A stretch of 64,000 nt of DNA, taken from contig NZ_CP013378.1 in assembly GCF_001718415.1 (NCBI RefSeq), positions 1,922,001-1,986,000 on the forward strand, in the 5' to 3' direction. Below are positions 9,893-19,155 of the stretch, piece by piece. Within the stretch, counting starts at the first letter, position 1, and the number at the start of each line of letters is the position of its first letter. The position numbers and the translations under genes are program-made. The notes beneath the pieces are model-generated. The model was not told the origin of the DNA and ran no database searches. It worked only from the letters and a program-made list of their open reading frames with translations. The stretch comes from Burkholderia pseudomultivorans. Lineage in GTDB: Bacteria > Pseudomonadota > Gammaproteobacteria > Burkholderiales > Burkholderiaceae.

Positions 9893-10570
9893 TCAGAAAA
9901 GATCGAGGATGCGCCAGCCGCGGTCGCGGGCATGCGCGCGCAGCGTGTCGTCGGGGTTGGTCGCGATCGGGTCGGTGACTTTCTCGAGCAACGGGATGTC
10001 GTTGTGCGAATCGCTGTAGAAGTAGCTGCGTGCGAAGTCGTCCCAGTGCTTGCCGAGCGAGGCGAGCCAGGCCTCGGTGCGCACGATCTTGCCTTCGCGA
10101 TAGCTCGGCGTACCGGTCGGCCGGCCCGTGTACGGCGAATCGGGATGGCCGTCGACCGTCTCGACCTCGCACGCGATCAGCGTCTCGACGCCGAACGCGG
10201 ACGCGATCGGCCGCGTGATGAATTCGTTGGTCGCGGTGACGATGCAGCACAGGTCGCCCGCGTCGAGGTGCGCGCGCACGAGTTCGAGCGCGGCGGGCGT
10301 CATCGCGGGGCGGATCACCTCGTGCATGTACTGCTCGTGCCATTGCGCCAACTGCTCGCGCGAATACTTTGCGAGCGGCGTGAGCATGGCCGTCAGGTAC
10401 GCGTGGATGTCGAGCTTGCCGGCCTTGTAGTCGGCGAAGAACTGGTCGTTCTGACGCGAGAAGCTTTCCGCGTCGACGATGCCGAGCTTCACCATGAAGC
10501 GGCCCCATTCGTGGTCGCTATCGGTCGGGATCAGCGTGTGATCGAGATCAAAGAGTGCCAGATTAGTCAT
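9893..10570 (-). CDS. HAD-superfamily IB phosphatase (SerB-like)
   Basis: A 225-residue HAD hydrolase. The N-terminal motif LFDLDHTLIPTDSD contains the nucleophile and acid/base aspartates (DxDxT). The later segments CCIVTATNEF (motif II) and SYFYSDSHNDIPLL (motif III/IV acidic pair) complete the active site. Subfamily IB members include phosphoserine phosphatase and histidinol-phosphatase-like enzymes; the substrate here cannot be chosen from sequence. In Burkholderia it commonly sits between hda and pcnB. It ends 5 bp before pcnB. Confidence 0.9.
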   Translation of the reverse strand: MTNLALFDLDHTLIPTDSDHEWGRFMVKLGIVDAESFSRQNDQFFADYKAGKLDIHAYLTAMLTPLAKYSREQLAQWHEQYMHEVIRPAMTPAALELVRAHLDAGDLCCIVTATNEFITRPIASAFGVETLIACEVETVDGHPDSPYTGRPTGTPSYREGKIVRTEAWLASLGKHWDDFARSYFYSDSHNDIPLLEKVTDPIATNPDDTLRAHARDRGWRILDLF

Positions 10571-10581
10571 GGAAGCGCATT

Positions 10582-11316
10582 TTACTCGAAGCGGTTCGGG
10601 CCCGTGGGCGGCGGCGCGATGTCGTCGCCCGGACGGGCCAGCATCCGGCGCAGCAGCGGCAGCGTGACGGCGCGCTTCTGTTCGAGCGAGAAGCGGTCGA
10701 GCGCGTCGAGCAGCGCCATCAGGCTCGGCATGTCGCGCCGGAAATGGGTGAGCAGGTAGGCTGCGATGTCGTCGGTGAGCGCGATGCCGCGCTCCTTTGC
10801 CGCGAGCTTCAGCACGTCGATCTTGCCGGCGTCGGACGGCGGCGACAGATGGAACACGAGCCCCCAGCCGAGGCGCGTGCGCAGATCCTCGCGCACGTCG
10901 AGCGCGAGCGGCGCCGCGGGGCCCGCCGCGACGAACGCGCTCGACGGATGCGCGCGGACTTCGTTGAACAGGTTGAACAGCGCGACCTGCTGCGTGTCGC
11001 TCATGCGGTCGCAGTCGTCGATCGCGTAGATGCCGATGCGCGGGTCGAACGTGAACGCGCCGAGCGGGCTCTGCGGAGTCAGGTAGCGCGCATAGCCGTA
11101 CGACGCGTCGCTGACGAGCGCCTGCAGCAGATGGCTGCGGCCGCTGCCGGGTTCGCCCCAGATATAGAACGACCGGTCCGGCACGGGGCCGGCCGCGAGC
11201 GCGAGATCGAGCTTCTGCAGCCGCGTGACGAGCTCGCCGTTCTCGCCCGTGATGAAGTTATCGAACGTCGCGGGCGGCGGCGTGCCGAGATCGAGCGTCA
11301 GTTGACGGGTCACCAT
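10582..11316 (-). CDS. hda: Hda, regulatory inactivator of DnaA
   Basis: A 244-residue AAA+ protein related to DnaA domain III but without the DNA-binding domain. It opens with TRQLTLDLGTPPPATFDNF, whose QLTLDLG is the clamp-binding motif expected of Hda, then has Walker A (WGEPGSGRSHLL) and Walker B (IYAIDDCDRM). With the loaded sliding clamp it stimulates ATP hydrolysis by DnaA and so limits replication starts. The frame extends upstream, but ATG 11316 is chosen because the clamp motif must be near the N-terminus. It lies 11 bp before the HAD gene. Confidence 0.94.
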   Translation of the reverse strand: MVTRQLTLDLGTPPPATFDNFITGENGELVTRLQKLDLALAAGPVPDRSFYIWGEPGSGRSHLLQALVSDASYGYARYLTPQSPLGAFTFDPRIGIYAIDDCDRMSDTQQVALFNLFNEVRAHPSSAFVAAGPAAPLALDVREDLRTRLGWGLVFHLSPPSDAGKIDVLKLAAKERGIALTDDIAAYLLTHFRRDMPSLMALLDALDRFSLEQKRAVTLPLLRRMLARPGDDIAPPPTGPNRFE

Positions 11317-11554
11317 GCGAGTCGATTGAAAAAACGCGTGCCGGGTGCCGGGCACGCACCGGGGAACGCAGTGCGGATGGCGGCACGCGCGGTCGCACGC
11401 ACGGCGGCGCGGCGCGTGGAGCGCGGCTCGCCGGGCGATGAAAACGGGGACGTGTTGGCCAAGATGCGATCCCTGACGATTCGATGCGGGGAATTCCGGC
11501 CAGCGGGCCGGCTTCGGGTAAAATCGCATTTTACCGACCTTCTCGCATTCCCCC
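11317..11554. other. Divergent spacer between hda and purM
   Basis: This 238-bp gap has no convincing gene. It should carry the promoters of both divergent genes. The last 40 bases before purM are AT-richer (GGTAAAATCGCATTTTACC, a near-perfect inverted repeat at 11517-11535), a possible regulatory site for purM. Confidence 0.4.
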
Positions 11555-12610
11555 ATGAATCCTCCGAAATCCGCTCCCGACGCTCAGGGTCTGTCCTACC
11601 GCGACGCAGGCGTCGACATCGATGCCGGCGACGCGCTCATCGACAAGATCAAGCCTTTTGCGAAGAAAACCCTGCGCGACGGCGTGCTCGGCGGCATCGG
11701 CGGGTTCGGCGCGCTGTTCGAAGTGCCGAAGAAGTACAAGGAGCCGGTGCTCGTGTCGGGCACCGACGGCGTCGGCACCAAGCTCAAGCTCGCGTTTCAT
11801 CTGAACAAACACGACACGGTCGGCCAGGATCTCGTCGCGATGAGCGTGAACGACATCCTCGTGCAGGGCGCCGAGCCGCTGTTCTTCCTCGACTACTTCG
11901 CATGCGGCAAGCTCGACGTCGACACGGCCGCGACCGTCGTCAAGGGCATCGCGCACGGCTGCGAGCTGTCGGGCTGCGCGCTGATCGGCGGCGAGACGGC
12001 CGAAATGCCGGGCATGTACCCGGACGGCGAATACGACCTGGCCGGCTTTGCGGTCGGCGCGGTCGAGAAGAGCAAGATCATCGACGGCAGCACGATCGCC
12101 GCAGGCGACGTGGTGCTCGGCCTTGCCTCGAGCGGCATCCACTCGAACGGCTTCTCGCTCGTGCGCAAGATCATCGAGCGCGCGAATCCGGACCTGTCGG
12201 CCGACTTCCACGGCCGCTCGCTCGCCGACGCGCTGATGGCGCCGACCCGCATCTACGTGAAGCCGCTGCTCGCGCTGATGCAGAAGATCGCGGTGAAGGG
12301 CATGGCGCACATCACCGGCGGCGGTCTCGTCGAGAACATTCCGCGCGTGCTGCGCGAAGGCCTGACGGCCGAGCTGGATCAGAACGCATGGCCGCTGCCG
12401 CCGCTGTTCAAGTGGCTGCAGGAGCACGGCGGCGTCGCCGATGCGGAAATGCACCGCGTGTTCAACTGCGGGATCGGGATGGCCGTGATCGTCTCGGCGG
12501 CGGATGCCGACGCAGCGGTCGCCGACCTGACGGCCGCCGGCGAACAGGTGTGGAAGATCGGCACCGTGCGTGCGAGCCGCGAAGGCGAGGCGCAGACGGT
12601 CGTGGTCTGA
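11555..12610 (+). CDS. purM: Phosphoribosylformylglycinamidine cyclo-ligase (AIR synthetase)
   Basis: A 351-residue enzyme of purine synthesis that closes the imidazole ring of AIR using ATP. It has the family signature [10 protein letters not shown], the [15 protein letters not shown] segment with the ATP-binding loop, and [24 protein letters not shown]. The length matches E. coli PurM (345). It is monocistronic: divergent from hda and closed by a strong terminator 30 bp later. Confidence 0.98.
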   Translation: MNPPKSAPDAQGLSYRDAGVDIDAGDALIDKIKPFAKKTLRDGVLGGIGGFGALFEVPKKYKEPVLVSGTDGVGTKLKLAFHLNKHDTVGQDLVAMSVNDILVQGAEPLFFLDYFACGKLDVDTAATVVKGIAHGCELSGCALIGGETAEMPGMYPDGEYDLAGFAVGAVEKSKIIDGSTIAAGDVVLGLASSGIHSNGFSLVRKIIERANPDLSADFHGRSLADALMAPTRIYVKPLLALMQKIAVKGMAHITGGGLVENIPRVLREGLTAELDQNAWPLPPLFKWLQEHGGVADAEMHRVFNCGIGMAVIVSAADADAAVADLTAAGEQVWKIGTVRASREGEAQTVVV

Positions 12611-12640
12611 CGCGCCGCTCGCTGCAGATGCAGTATCAGG

Positions 12641-12675
12641 AAGCCGCCCGGAGTCGATCCGGGCGGCTTTTTTTT
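12641..12675 (+). terminator. Intrinsic terminator after purM
   Basis: The stem AAGCCGCCCGGA / TCCGGGCGGCTT with loop GTCGA is followed by a run of eight T, a classic rho-independent terminator. Confidence 0.92.
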
Positions 12676-12711
12676 CGGGCGCCGCCGTGGCGCCGCTGAC
12701 GGAGGACGACG

Positions 12712-13107
12712 ATGAGCGAAGACGAACGCGCAATCCGCGAACTGGTGGAAAACTGGTTCGTGTCGAGCCGGCGCGGCGATCTGGCGACCGTGCTCGACCT
12801 GATCGCCGACGATGCGATCTTCATGGTGGCGGGCAGGCCGCCGTTCGACAAGTCGGCGTTCGCGGCGGCGTCGCGCGAGGCAAACGCCGGCGGCGGCGAT
12901 GCACCGAAGGTCGACGGCCGCTACCGGATCGACGAGCTGCGCGTGCTCGGCGACTGGGCGTACATGCGCAATTTCATCGAGATCGAGGCGACGCCGCCGG
13001 GCGGCGACACGGTGCGTCGCTCGGGGCATACGCTGACGATCTTTCGCAAGGCCGACGGGCGCTGGCAGCTCGTACGCGATGCGAATCTGGTGACGCTGGT
13101 GCAGTGA
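12712..13107 (+). CDS. NTF2-like / SnoaL-type small protein (SgcJ/EcaC family)
   Basis: A 131-residue protein with the cone-shaped NTF2-like fold of the SgcJ/EcaC or DUF4440 group. The start EDERAIRELVENWFVSSRRGDL and DLIADDAIFMVAG fit the family's first helices and strand; the end (RSGHTLTIFRKADGRWQLVRDANLV) is its typical last sheet. Members include ketosteroid isomerases, polyketide cyclases and many proteins of unknown role, so no substrate is proposed. It is alone after the purM terminator, with its own ribosome site (GGAGGACGACG). No signal peptide. Confidence 0.8.
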   Translation: MSEDERAIRELVENWFVSSRRGDLATVLDLIADDAIFMVAGRPPFDKSAFAAASREANAGGGDAPKVDGRYRIDELRVLGDWAYMRNFIEIEATPPGGDTVRRSGHTLTIFRKADGRWQLVRDANLVTLVQ

Positions 13108-13203
13108 GCCGCGTGCGTTGGCGAGATCGAACGGCGGTGGCGGATCGTTGCGTGAGCGAAGGCGGATGACCGGCGCGCACGAGCGCGCGCTATCGATCGC
13201 CGC

Positions 13204-14406
13204 TCAGGCGGAGCGGCCGGCCGCGCCTGCCGCGCGCGAGCCGGCCAGCAACGGCGGCACGAACAGGTAAAGCAGCGCGGCCGCGGCCCACACGAAGCCC
13301 GGCCAGATGCCGCGCGTCGCCGCGTAGGTGGCCGTGACGAGCAGCGGGCCGGCGACACCGATCAGGCTCGCGACGCTCGCGAGCATGCCCTGCAACTCGC
13401 CCTGGCGTGCATCGTCGACCTGGCGCGCGAGCATCGCCTGCAGCGCCGGCAGCGTCATCCCGCCCGCTGCAAAAAGCGGGAGCAGCGCGAACGGCATCCA
13501 TGCGGCCGTTGCGAACGCGATCGCGACGAGGCCGAGCGCGTCGCCCGCGAGGCCCAGCGCGAGCGCGCGACGTTCGCCGAGGCGCGCGATCAGCGGCCCG
13601 ATCGCGAACGCCTGGGCGACCGTATGGCACGCGCCGTAGCCGGCGAGCGACAGCCCGGCTACCAGCGTCGACCAGCCGAAGCGCTCCTGGCCGTACAGGA
13701 TCCACAGCGTCGCGGGCGCCTGCGACACCAGCGCGACGATCACGTAGATGCCGACCAGCGGTACGAGCGCCGGGCCGCCGCTCAGCCGCCGCAGGCTCGC
13801 GAACGGGTTGAGGCCGGCGCCGGGGCGCTTGTCGCGCGCGGACGGCGGACGCGACTCCGGCAGCACGCGCCAGACCAGCGCGAGATTCAATGCGTTGAGC
13901 AGCGCGGCCGCCGCAAACGGCGCACGCAGATCCCACGCGCCGACCACACCGCCGATCAGCGGTCCCGCAATGAAGCCGATGCCCATCATCGCGCCCAGTT
14001 GGCCGAAGCGCCGGGCGCGATCGGGCTCGGCCGTCACGTCGGTCACGTAGGCGGTCGCGACCGCGGCGTTCGCGCCGGTGACGCCCGCAATCAGCCGGCC
14101 TGCGTAAAACCACGCGAGCGTCGGCGCGCACGCCATCAGCAGATAGTCGAGCGCGGCGCCCGCGAGCGACGCGACCAGCACCGGACGGCGGCCGAAGCGG
14201 TCGCTCAGTGCGCCGAGCAGCGGTGCGCACAGGAACTGCGCGAACGCGTACAGCGCGAGCAGCATCCCGTAATGGGCGTCGGTGCTGCCCGTGCCGGCGA
14301 GCGAGCGCAGCAGCCCCGGCAGGATCGGCATCACGATCCCGACGCCGATCGCGTCGAGCAGCACCGTCGTCAGGATGGCAATCAGGGAAGGATTCAAGGC
14401 GTTCAC
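13204..14406 (-). CDS. tetA: TetA-type MFS efflux pump (tetracycline-resistance family)
   Basis: A 400-residue, 12-helix major-facilitator protein. It keeps the TetA hallmarks: VLLDAIGVGIVMPILPGLLR in helix 1, motif A GALSDRFGRRPVL near residues 66-78, and the LPALQAMLARQVDD(A)RQGELQG loop. The layout and wording recall class A TetA (about 399 residues). The family exchanges a drug-metal complex for protons in the inner membrane. The start is GTG at 14406, which lies inside a tet operator. It is divergent from a TetR gene and has host-like GC content, so it looks resident, not recently carried in by a transposon. Whether it exports tetracycline itself is inferred from family and operators. 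Confidence 0.87.
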   Translation of the reverse strand: MNALNPSLIAILTTVLLDAIGVGIVMPILPGLLRSLAGTGSTDAHYGMLLALYAFAQFLCAPLLGALSDRFGRRPVLVASLAGAALDYLLMACAPTLAWFYAGRLIAGVTGANAAVATAYVTDVTAEPDRARRFGQLGAMMGIGFIAGPLIGGVVGAWDLRAPFAAAALLNALNLALVWRVLPESRPPSARDKRPGAGLNPFASLRRLSGGPALVPLVGIYVIVALVSQAPATLWILYGQERFGWSTLVAGLSLAGYGACHTVAQAFAIGPLIARLGERRALALGLAGDALGLVAIAFATAAWMPFALLPLFAAGGMTLPALQAMLARQVDDARQGELQGMLASVASLIGVAGPLLVTATYAATRGIWPGFVWAAAALLYLFVPPLLAGSRAAGAAGRSA

Positions 14407-14423
14407 TCTATCGGTGATAGAGT
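14405..14423. promoter_or_regulatory. tet operator, tetA-proximal
   Basis: ACTCTATCGGTGATAGAGT is a 19-bp near-palindrome identical to Tn10 tetO1 except for the two central bases (GG for AT). It overlaps the GTG start of the efflux gene, so bound TetR would block both transcription and initiation. Confidence 0.9.
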
Positions 14424-14442
14424 GGGGATTATTTCACAACTT

Positions 14443-14461
14443 TCCCTATCGGTGATAGAGA
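14443..14461. promoter_or_regulatory. tet operator, tetR-proximal
   Basis: TCCCTATCGGTGATAGAGA matches Tn10 tetO2 with one central change (GG for AG). Its last base is the A of the tetR start codon. Centre-to-centre spacing to the other operator is 38 bp, compared with about 30 bp in Tn10. Confidence 0.9.
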
Positions 14462-15087
14462 TGAAGGACGCAGGTGCGCGACTGACGCGCGACACGGTGT
14501 TGCGGGCAGCGCTCGAATTGCTGAACGAAGCGGGGATCGATGCGCTGTCGACGCGACGGCTGGCGGAGCGGCTGGGCGTGCAGTCGCCGACGCTGTACTG
14601 GCATTTCCGCAACAAGGGCGAACTGCTCGAAGCGATGGCCGAGGCGATCATGCTCGAGCGCCACGACGCGTCGATGCCGAAACCGGGCGACGCGTGGGAC
14701 ACATGGCTGGTTGCCAATGCATGCAGTTTCCGCGACGCGCTGCTCGCTTATCGAGACGGCGCGCGACTGCACGCCGGCACGCGGCCGCGCGACCTGCATT
14801 TCGCCTCGATCGAGCGCAAGCTCGCGCTGCTGTGCGATGCGGGATTCACGCCCGACGAAGCGGTCGACCTGATGTACGGAATCGGCCGCTTCGTGGTCGG
14901 GTGGGTGCTGGAGGAACAGGCCGAGCCGGACGAGGATGCCGACGCGCCGGTGCCGGATGCGGCCGAGTATCCGTTGCTCGCGCAGGGCTGGGCCGCGCTG
15001 CGCGAGCGGGGGCGCGACGATGCGTTCGCGCGGGGGATTGCGTTCATGGTCGAGGGGGCGCAGGCGCGCCTCGCGGGACGCGTGTGA
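14461..15087 (+). CDS. tetR: TetR repressor, tetracycline-class
   Basis: A 208-residue repressor, near the length of Tn10 TetR (207). The N-terminal helix-turn-helix shows ALELLNEAGIDALSTRRLAERLGVQSPTLYWHFRNKGELL spread over residues 15-55; the recognition helix part QSPTLYWHF is almost the same as in class A/B TetR. The C-terminal half has the TetR_C ligand-binding domain. It is expected to bind the two adjacent operators and leave them when a tetracycline-Mg complex binds. ATG 14461 is chosen from family length; the frame is open upstream, and an in-frame GTG at 14422 would only lengthen the protein across both operators. The leader would be very short or absent. Confidence 0.9.
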   Translation: MKDAGARLTRDTVLRAALELLNEAGIDALSTRRLAERLGVQSPTLYWHFRNKGELLEAMAEAIMLERHDASMPKPGDAWDTWLVANACSFRDALLAYRDGARLHAGTRPRDLHFASIERKLALLCDAGFTPDEAVDLMYGIGRFVVGWVLEEQAEPDEDADAPVPDAAEYPLLAQGWAALRERGRDDAFARGIAFMVEGAQARLAGRV

Positions 15088-15321
15088 CGCGGCACGCCGT
15101 GCATTCCTATGCCGTACGGCCAGTCCCGATCTCCAGGTCAATTCCGAGATGCCGGCGCGGCTAAACTGGTCGCGAAGTCTCGCTTCCCGATCGGCGCATG
15201 TCGAACGCAGCGTCCTTCGCGCGGCAGGTCGAGCACATCGCCCGGCTCGTCGCGAGGGGGCGGAAGCGGGACGAAGGTTCACGAAACTTCGACCGCAACC
15301 CGCTCACCGAAGGAGTCGAAC

Positions 15322-15624
15322 ATGGCCAAGGCCGAACCTCGCTCGCGTCGCAAGGCGCGCCCGCCGTGCGATCCGGGCACCGTATTCCAGATGGTCCTTC
15401 GCAGCACGCCGGAGCGGCCCAAAAAAGGCTGGCCGTACCTGCCCTGGATGCACGTGGTCGATGCGCATTTGAAGCTGTTCGGATTCGAGCCGGGCGATCG
15501 CGTCTTCCTCGAAATCAATCACGCCACGCGGCAAATCAATATCTCGCCCGATTACAGCGCGCTCGCGCAGCGGGAGCAGCCGTATCATCGGCACGGCGAG
15601 CAGGAACAGAAAGGCGAACCATGA
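15322..15624 (+). CDS. symE: SymE-family type I toxin-like protein
   Basis: A 100-residue basic protein with the SymE fold (AbrB-like toxin). The conserved core is PWMHVVDAHLKLFGFEPGDRVFLE, then the INISPDY strand; the N-terminus is a Lys/Arg-rich tail. E. coli SymE is an SOS-induced RNA-cleaving or nucleoid-affecting toxin repressed by an antisense RNA (SymR). A longer frame exists upstream, but ATG 15322 follows AAGGAG by 6 bases and gives family length. It overlaps the next gene by 4 bp (ATGA). No antisense RNA or LexA box was recognised. Confidence 0.78.
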   Translation: MAKAEPRSRRKARPPCDPGTVFQMVLRSTPERPKKGWPYLPWMHVVDAHLKLFGFEPGDRVFLEINHATRQINISPDYSALAQREQPYHRHGEQEQKGEP

Positions 15625-15980
15625 CGAGCCCGATTCGATTCCGCGTTCGACCGGTATTTCACGGCAGCGATCTTCTGGTCGAGGTGCTTGACGACCATCG
15701 CGCGGCGGATTTTCCGGACGTCGCCGCCATCCTGCGGGACGCGCTGCATGCTGTTCGTGTCGCGCATCCTGACGGTCTCGACGACCCGGCGGTCGCCTTG
15801 TCCCAGGACCGCTATTTCAGCTACTGGACGTATGACCGGGGCGGCTACGAGATCGACGACGATATCTGGGCGCTGTTCGTCACTGCGTCGATCGACAACG
15901 CGTCCGTCGTCGCCGACATCGAGCGGGCGCTCGTGTCGACCGGGAGGTTCGTCAAGGAAGACGTGGATGCGTCCGCGTGA
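15621..15980 (+). CDS. Unknown small acidic protein coupled to SymE
   Basis: A 119-residue acidic protein that I do not recognise. It has no signal peptide, membrane segment or known motif that I can see. The N-terminal strands (IRFRVRPVFHGSDLLVEVLDD) and the aromatic segment YFSYWTYDRGGYEIDDDIW suggest a small alpha/beta fold. The start ATG overlaps the SymE stop (ATGA), so the two are translated together. An acidic partner following a basic toxin-like protein suggests a neutralising or accessory protein, but this is only inference from charge and position. Confidence 0.65.
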   Translation: MTSPIRFRVRPVFHGSDLLVEVLDDHRAADFPDVAAILRDALHAVRVAHPDGLDDPAVALSQDRYFSYWTYDRGGYEIDDDIWALFVTASIDNASVVADIERALVSTGRFVKEDVDASA

Positions 15981-16028
15981 GTCGAGGCGATCCGGGATCG
16001 CCGCATCCGCGGAAGGCGGCCCGCCACC

Positions 16029-17003
16029 TCAACCGGCCGACCCATCCTCCAGCACCCGCTCGAGCGCATCGACCGCCCGCTCGGTCGAATCCTCCGCGAC
16101 ACAATCCACAACGATCCTTTCCGGCATCGATCGCAGCCACGTGATCTGCCGCTTGCACAGCTGGCGCGTCGCGAAAATGCCCTTGTCGCGCATCGTCCGA
16201 TAATCGGTTTCCCCGTCGAGGAATTCCCAGGCCTGCCGGTAGCCGACACAGCGCATCGACGGCAAGCCGGGATGCAGATCCTCGCGCCGGCGCAGCCGCT
16301 CGACCTCGTCGATAAAGCCCGCGTCGAGCATCGCGTCGAACCGCCGCGCAATCCGCGCATGCAGCACGGCACGATCCGACGGCTCCAGCGCGACCGGCAC
16401 GAAGCGATACGCGGCCGCCGGATCGTCCGCGCGCGGCGGCGCGGCGAGCAGCGCCGACATCGGCTGCCCGCTCAGCATGAAGATTTCGAGCGCACGCTGG
16501 ATCCGCTGCGAATCGTTCGGCGCGAGCCGCGCCGCCGTCGCGGGATCGACCTGCGCGAGCCGCGCGTGAAGCGCCGGCCAGCCGTCGCGCGCGGCCTCGG
16601 CATCGAGCTCCGCGCGCACCGCCGGATCGGCGGAGGGCAGATCGTTGAGCCCCTGCGTCAGCGCCTTGTAGTAGAGCATCGTGCCGCCGGCGAGTAGCGG
16701 CGTGCGGCCGCGCGCGACGATCTCGCCGATCGCGCGCAGCGCATCCGCGCGGAAATCGGCCGCCGAATACGCATCGGCCGGGTCGATGATGTCGATCAGA
16801 TGATGCGGCACGCTCGCGCGCTCGTCGCGCGTCGGCTTCGCGGTGCCGATATCCATGTCGCGATAGACGAGCGCCGAATCGACGCTGACGATCTCGATCG
16901 GATGGTGCGCGGCCAGCGCCAGCGCGGCGGCCGTCTTCCCCGAAGCGGTGGGGCCGAGCAGGCAGGCGATCGTCGTCGGGCGGGACTGCGTTGAAACGTT
17001 CAT
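16029..17003 (-). CDS. miaA: tRNA dimethylallyltransferase MiaA
   Basis: A 324-residue enzyme that adds a dimethylallyl group to A37 of tRNAs reading codons starting with U. It has the P-loop [16 protein letters not shown] near the N-terminus, [18 protein letters not shown] and [10 protein letters not shown], then [13 protein letters not shown], all typical. The C-terminal zinc-free end [13 protein letters not shown] is the tRNA-binding arm. ATG 17003 overlaps the mutL stop by ATGA, as in many proteobacteria. The longer open frame upstream lies over mutL and is rejected. Confidence 0.97.
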   Translation of the reverse strand: MNVSTQSRPTTIACLLGPTASGKTAAALALAAHHPIEIVSVDSALVYRDMDIGTAKPTRDERASVPHHLIDIIDPADAYSAADFRADALRAIGEIVARGRTPLLAGGTMLYYKALTQGLNDLPSADPAVRAELDAEAARDGWPALHARLAQVDPATAARLAPNDSQRIQRALEIFMLSGQPMSALLAAPPRADDPAAAYRFVPVALEPSDRAVLHARIARRFDAMLDAGFIDEVERLRRREDLHPGLPSMRCVGYRQAWEFLDGETDYRTMRDKGIFATRQLCKRQITWLRSMPERIVVDCVAEDSTERAVDALERVLEDGSAG

Positions 17004-18982
17004 TGCCCGCGCATGAAAAGGCGGTCGAGGTCGTTCAGCGTGAGCTGATACCAGGTCGGCCGGCCGTGATTGCATTGGTCCGCGCGTTCGGTTGCTTCCA
17101 TCTGGCGCAGCAGCGCGTTCATCTCGTCGAGCGTCAGGCGCCGGTTCGCGCGCACCGCGTGATGGCAGGCGAGCGTGCCGAGCAGTTCGTGCTGGCGCTC
17201 GGTGAGCACGCGTGAACCGCCGAACGCGTGCAGGTCGGCGAGCACCGCGCGCGCGAGCGCATGCAGATCGGCGTCCTTCAGCAGCGCGGGCACTGCACGG
17301 ATCGCGAGCGTCGTCGGCGACAGCACCGCGAGGTCGAAGCCGAGCGATTCCAGCGTGTCGCGCTCTTCCTCGACGGTGCCGATCTCGACCGGCGTCGCCG
17401 TCATCGACACCGGCAGCAGCAACGGCTGCACGGCAACCGTGCGGTCGGCGAGCGCGTTCTTGAACTGTTCGTACAGGATCCGCTCGTGCGCCGCGTGCAT
17501 GTCGACGATCACCAGGCCGTGCGCGTTCTGCGCGAGCACGTAGATGCCGTGAATCTGGCCGAGCGCGAAGCCGAGCGGCTGCTCGTCGTGCGCGGTGCCG
17601 ACGATCGGCGCGGGCGTGAAGCCCGACAGCGGCGCGGCCGGCACGTCGGCCGAGTCTGTCGCGACGACCGTCGTACCGGCGGAGGTGCCCGCGCCCGTGT
17701 CCTTGCGGCCGAACAGCGCATCGTAGAGCGCGAGCGGCTGCGCGACCGGCAGCGTGCCTTGCGTCATGCGCGCCTGGCGCATCCACGTGTTGCCGGCCGA
17801 TGACGAGGATGACGACGCCGGCGGCCGGAAGCCGCCGCCCGCCGCCTGACTCTGGCCGAGCGGCGTGGCCTGGAACGATGCGGGCCCGCGCGGGCTGGGC
17901 TCGATATGCGCGGCGTGGCCGCCCGCGGTGGTTTCCGGCGACGCGCCCGCGTGCCGCGCGAGCGCGCGCTGCACCGCATGGAACACATACTGGTGGATCG
18001 AGCGCGAGTCGCGGAACCGCACCTCGATCTTCGACGGGTGCACGTTCACGTCGACGGCCTCGGGCGGCAGGTCGAGGAACAGCACGTACGACGGGTAGCG
18101 GTCGCCGTGCAGCACGTCCTCGTAGGCCGCGCGCACCGCGTGCGTCAGCAGCTTGTCGCGCACGAAGCGGCCGTTGACGAAGAAATACTGCTGGTCGGCG
18201 CGGCCGCGGCTCGCGGTCGGCAGGCCCGCGCAGCCGTAGACGGCGAGCGGGCCGGCCTGCTCGTCGAGCGGCAGGTGGGCGGTCGCGAAACCGTCGCCGA
18301 GGATCTTCGCGACGCGCTGCGCGGGTTCGGTCGCGTTCCAGTGCTCGACGGCCTTGCCGTTGTGCAGCACCGAGATCGCGACGTCCGGCCGCGCGAGCGC
18401 CGCGCGGCGGATCATTTCCAGGCAGTGGCCGAACTCGGTCTGCTCGCTCTTCAGGAACTTGCGCCGCGCGGGCGTGTTGAAGTACAACTCGCGCACCTCG
18501 ATCGTCGTGCCGACCGCACCGGCGGCCGGCGACAGCGCGCCCGTCTGCGCATCGATCTTGGTCGCATGCGCGACGTCGGCGGTGCGGCTCGTGATCGACA
18601 TCTCGGCGACCGACGCGATCGACGCCAGCGCTTCGCCGCGGAACCCGAGCGTCGCGACCGCTTCGAGTTCCTCGAGCGAGCGGATCTTGCTGGTCGCGTG
18701 GCGCATCAGCGCGAGCGGCAGTTCGTCGGGCGGAATCCCGCAGCCGTCGTCGGTGATCGAGATGCGCTTGACGCCGCCTTCCTCGAGCACGATGCGCAGC
18801 GTCGTCGCGCCGGCGTCCATCGCGTTCTCGAGCAGTTCCTTGACGACCGACGCCGGACGTTCGACGACCTCGCCGGCCGCGATCTGGCTGATCAACTGGT
18901 CGGGCAGGGGCTGGATCGCGCGCAGCGGGCGCGGAGCAGGGGCGGGCGCGGCGCCCGCGGCCGTTTCGGTGAATTCGGACAT
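17000..18982 (-). CDS. mutL: DNA mismatch repair protein MutL
   Basis: A 660-residue GHKL ATPase that links MutS to downstream repair. The ATPase motifs are [23 protein letters not shown] and [14 protein letters not shown] in the first 110 residues; the [12 protein letters not shown] segment follows. A Pro/Ser/Ala-rich linker spans about 345-440, and the C-terminal dimer domain ends with [10 protein letters not shown]. The linker contains a run of serines (ASSSSSSAG), typical of unconstrained sequence. It is the first gene of a mutL-miaA pair. Confidence 0.98.
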   Translation of the reverse strand: MSEFTETAAGAAPAPAPRPLRAIQPLPDQLISQIAAGEVVERPASVVKELLENAMDAGATTLRIVLEEGGVKRISITDDGCGIPPDELPLALMRHATSKIRSLEELEAVATLGFRGEALASIASVAEMSITSRTADVAHATKIDAQTGALSPAAGAVGTTIEVRELYFNTPARRKFLKSEQTEFGHCLEMIRRAALARPDVAISVLHNGKAVEHWNATEPAQRVAKILGDGFATAHLPLDEQAGPLAVYGCAGLPTASRGRADQQYFFVNGRFVRDKLLTHAVRAAYEDVLHGDRYPSYVLFLDLPPEAVDVNVHPSKIEVRFRDSRSIHQYVFHAVQRALARHAGASPETTAGGHAAHIEPSPRGPASFQATPLGQSQAAGGGFRPPASSSSSSAGNTWMRQARMTQGTLPVAQPLALYDALFGRKDTGAGTSAGTTVVATDSADVPAAPLSGFTPAPIVGTAHDEQPLGFALGQIHGIYVLAQNAHGLVIVDMHAAHERILYEQFKNALADRTVAVQPLLLPVSMTATPVEIGTVEEERDTLESLGFDLAVLSPTTLAIRAVPALLKDADLHALARAVLADLHAFGGSRVLTERQHELLGTLACHHAVRANRRLTLDEMNALLRQMEATERADQCNHGRPTWYQLTLNDLDRLFMRGQ

Positions 18983-19155
18983 GGCCGAATTATAGCGAGG
19001 CGGCGCACGCTTGCCGGGCCGCCGGGCGGTTACGTTTTTTCACGGAGCCTTAAGGTAGTTTCGGTATGATGGCTGCGTCGCGCGCACCGGCCTTGCCGGG
19101 CGGCCGTTTTAGCCCTTGTGGCCGTTCGGGCCCTTTCGCTTTCGAGGAATCGCAT

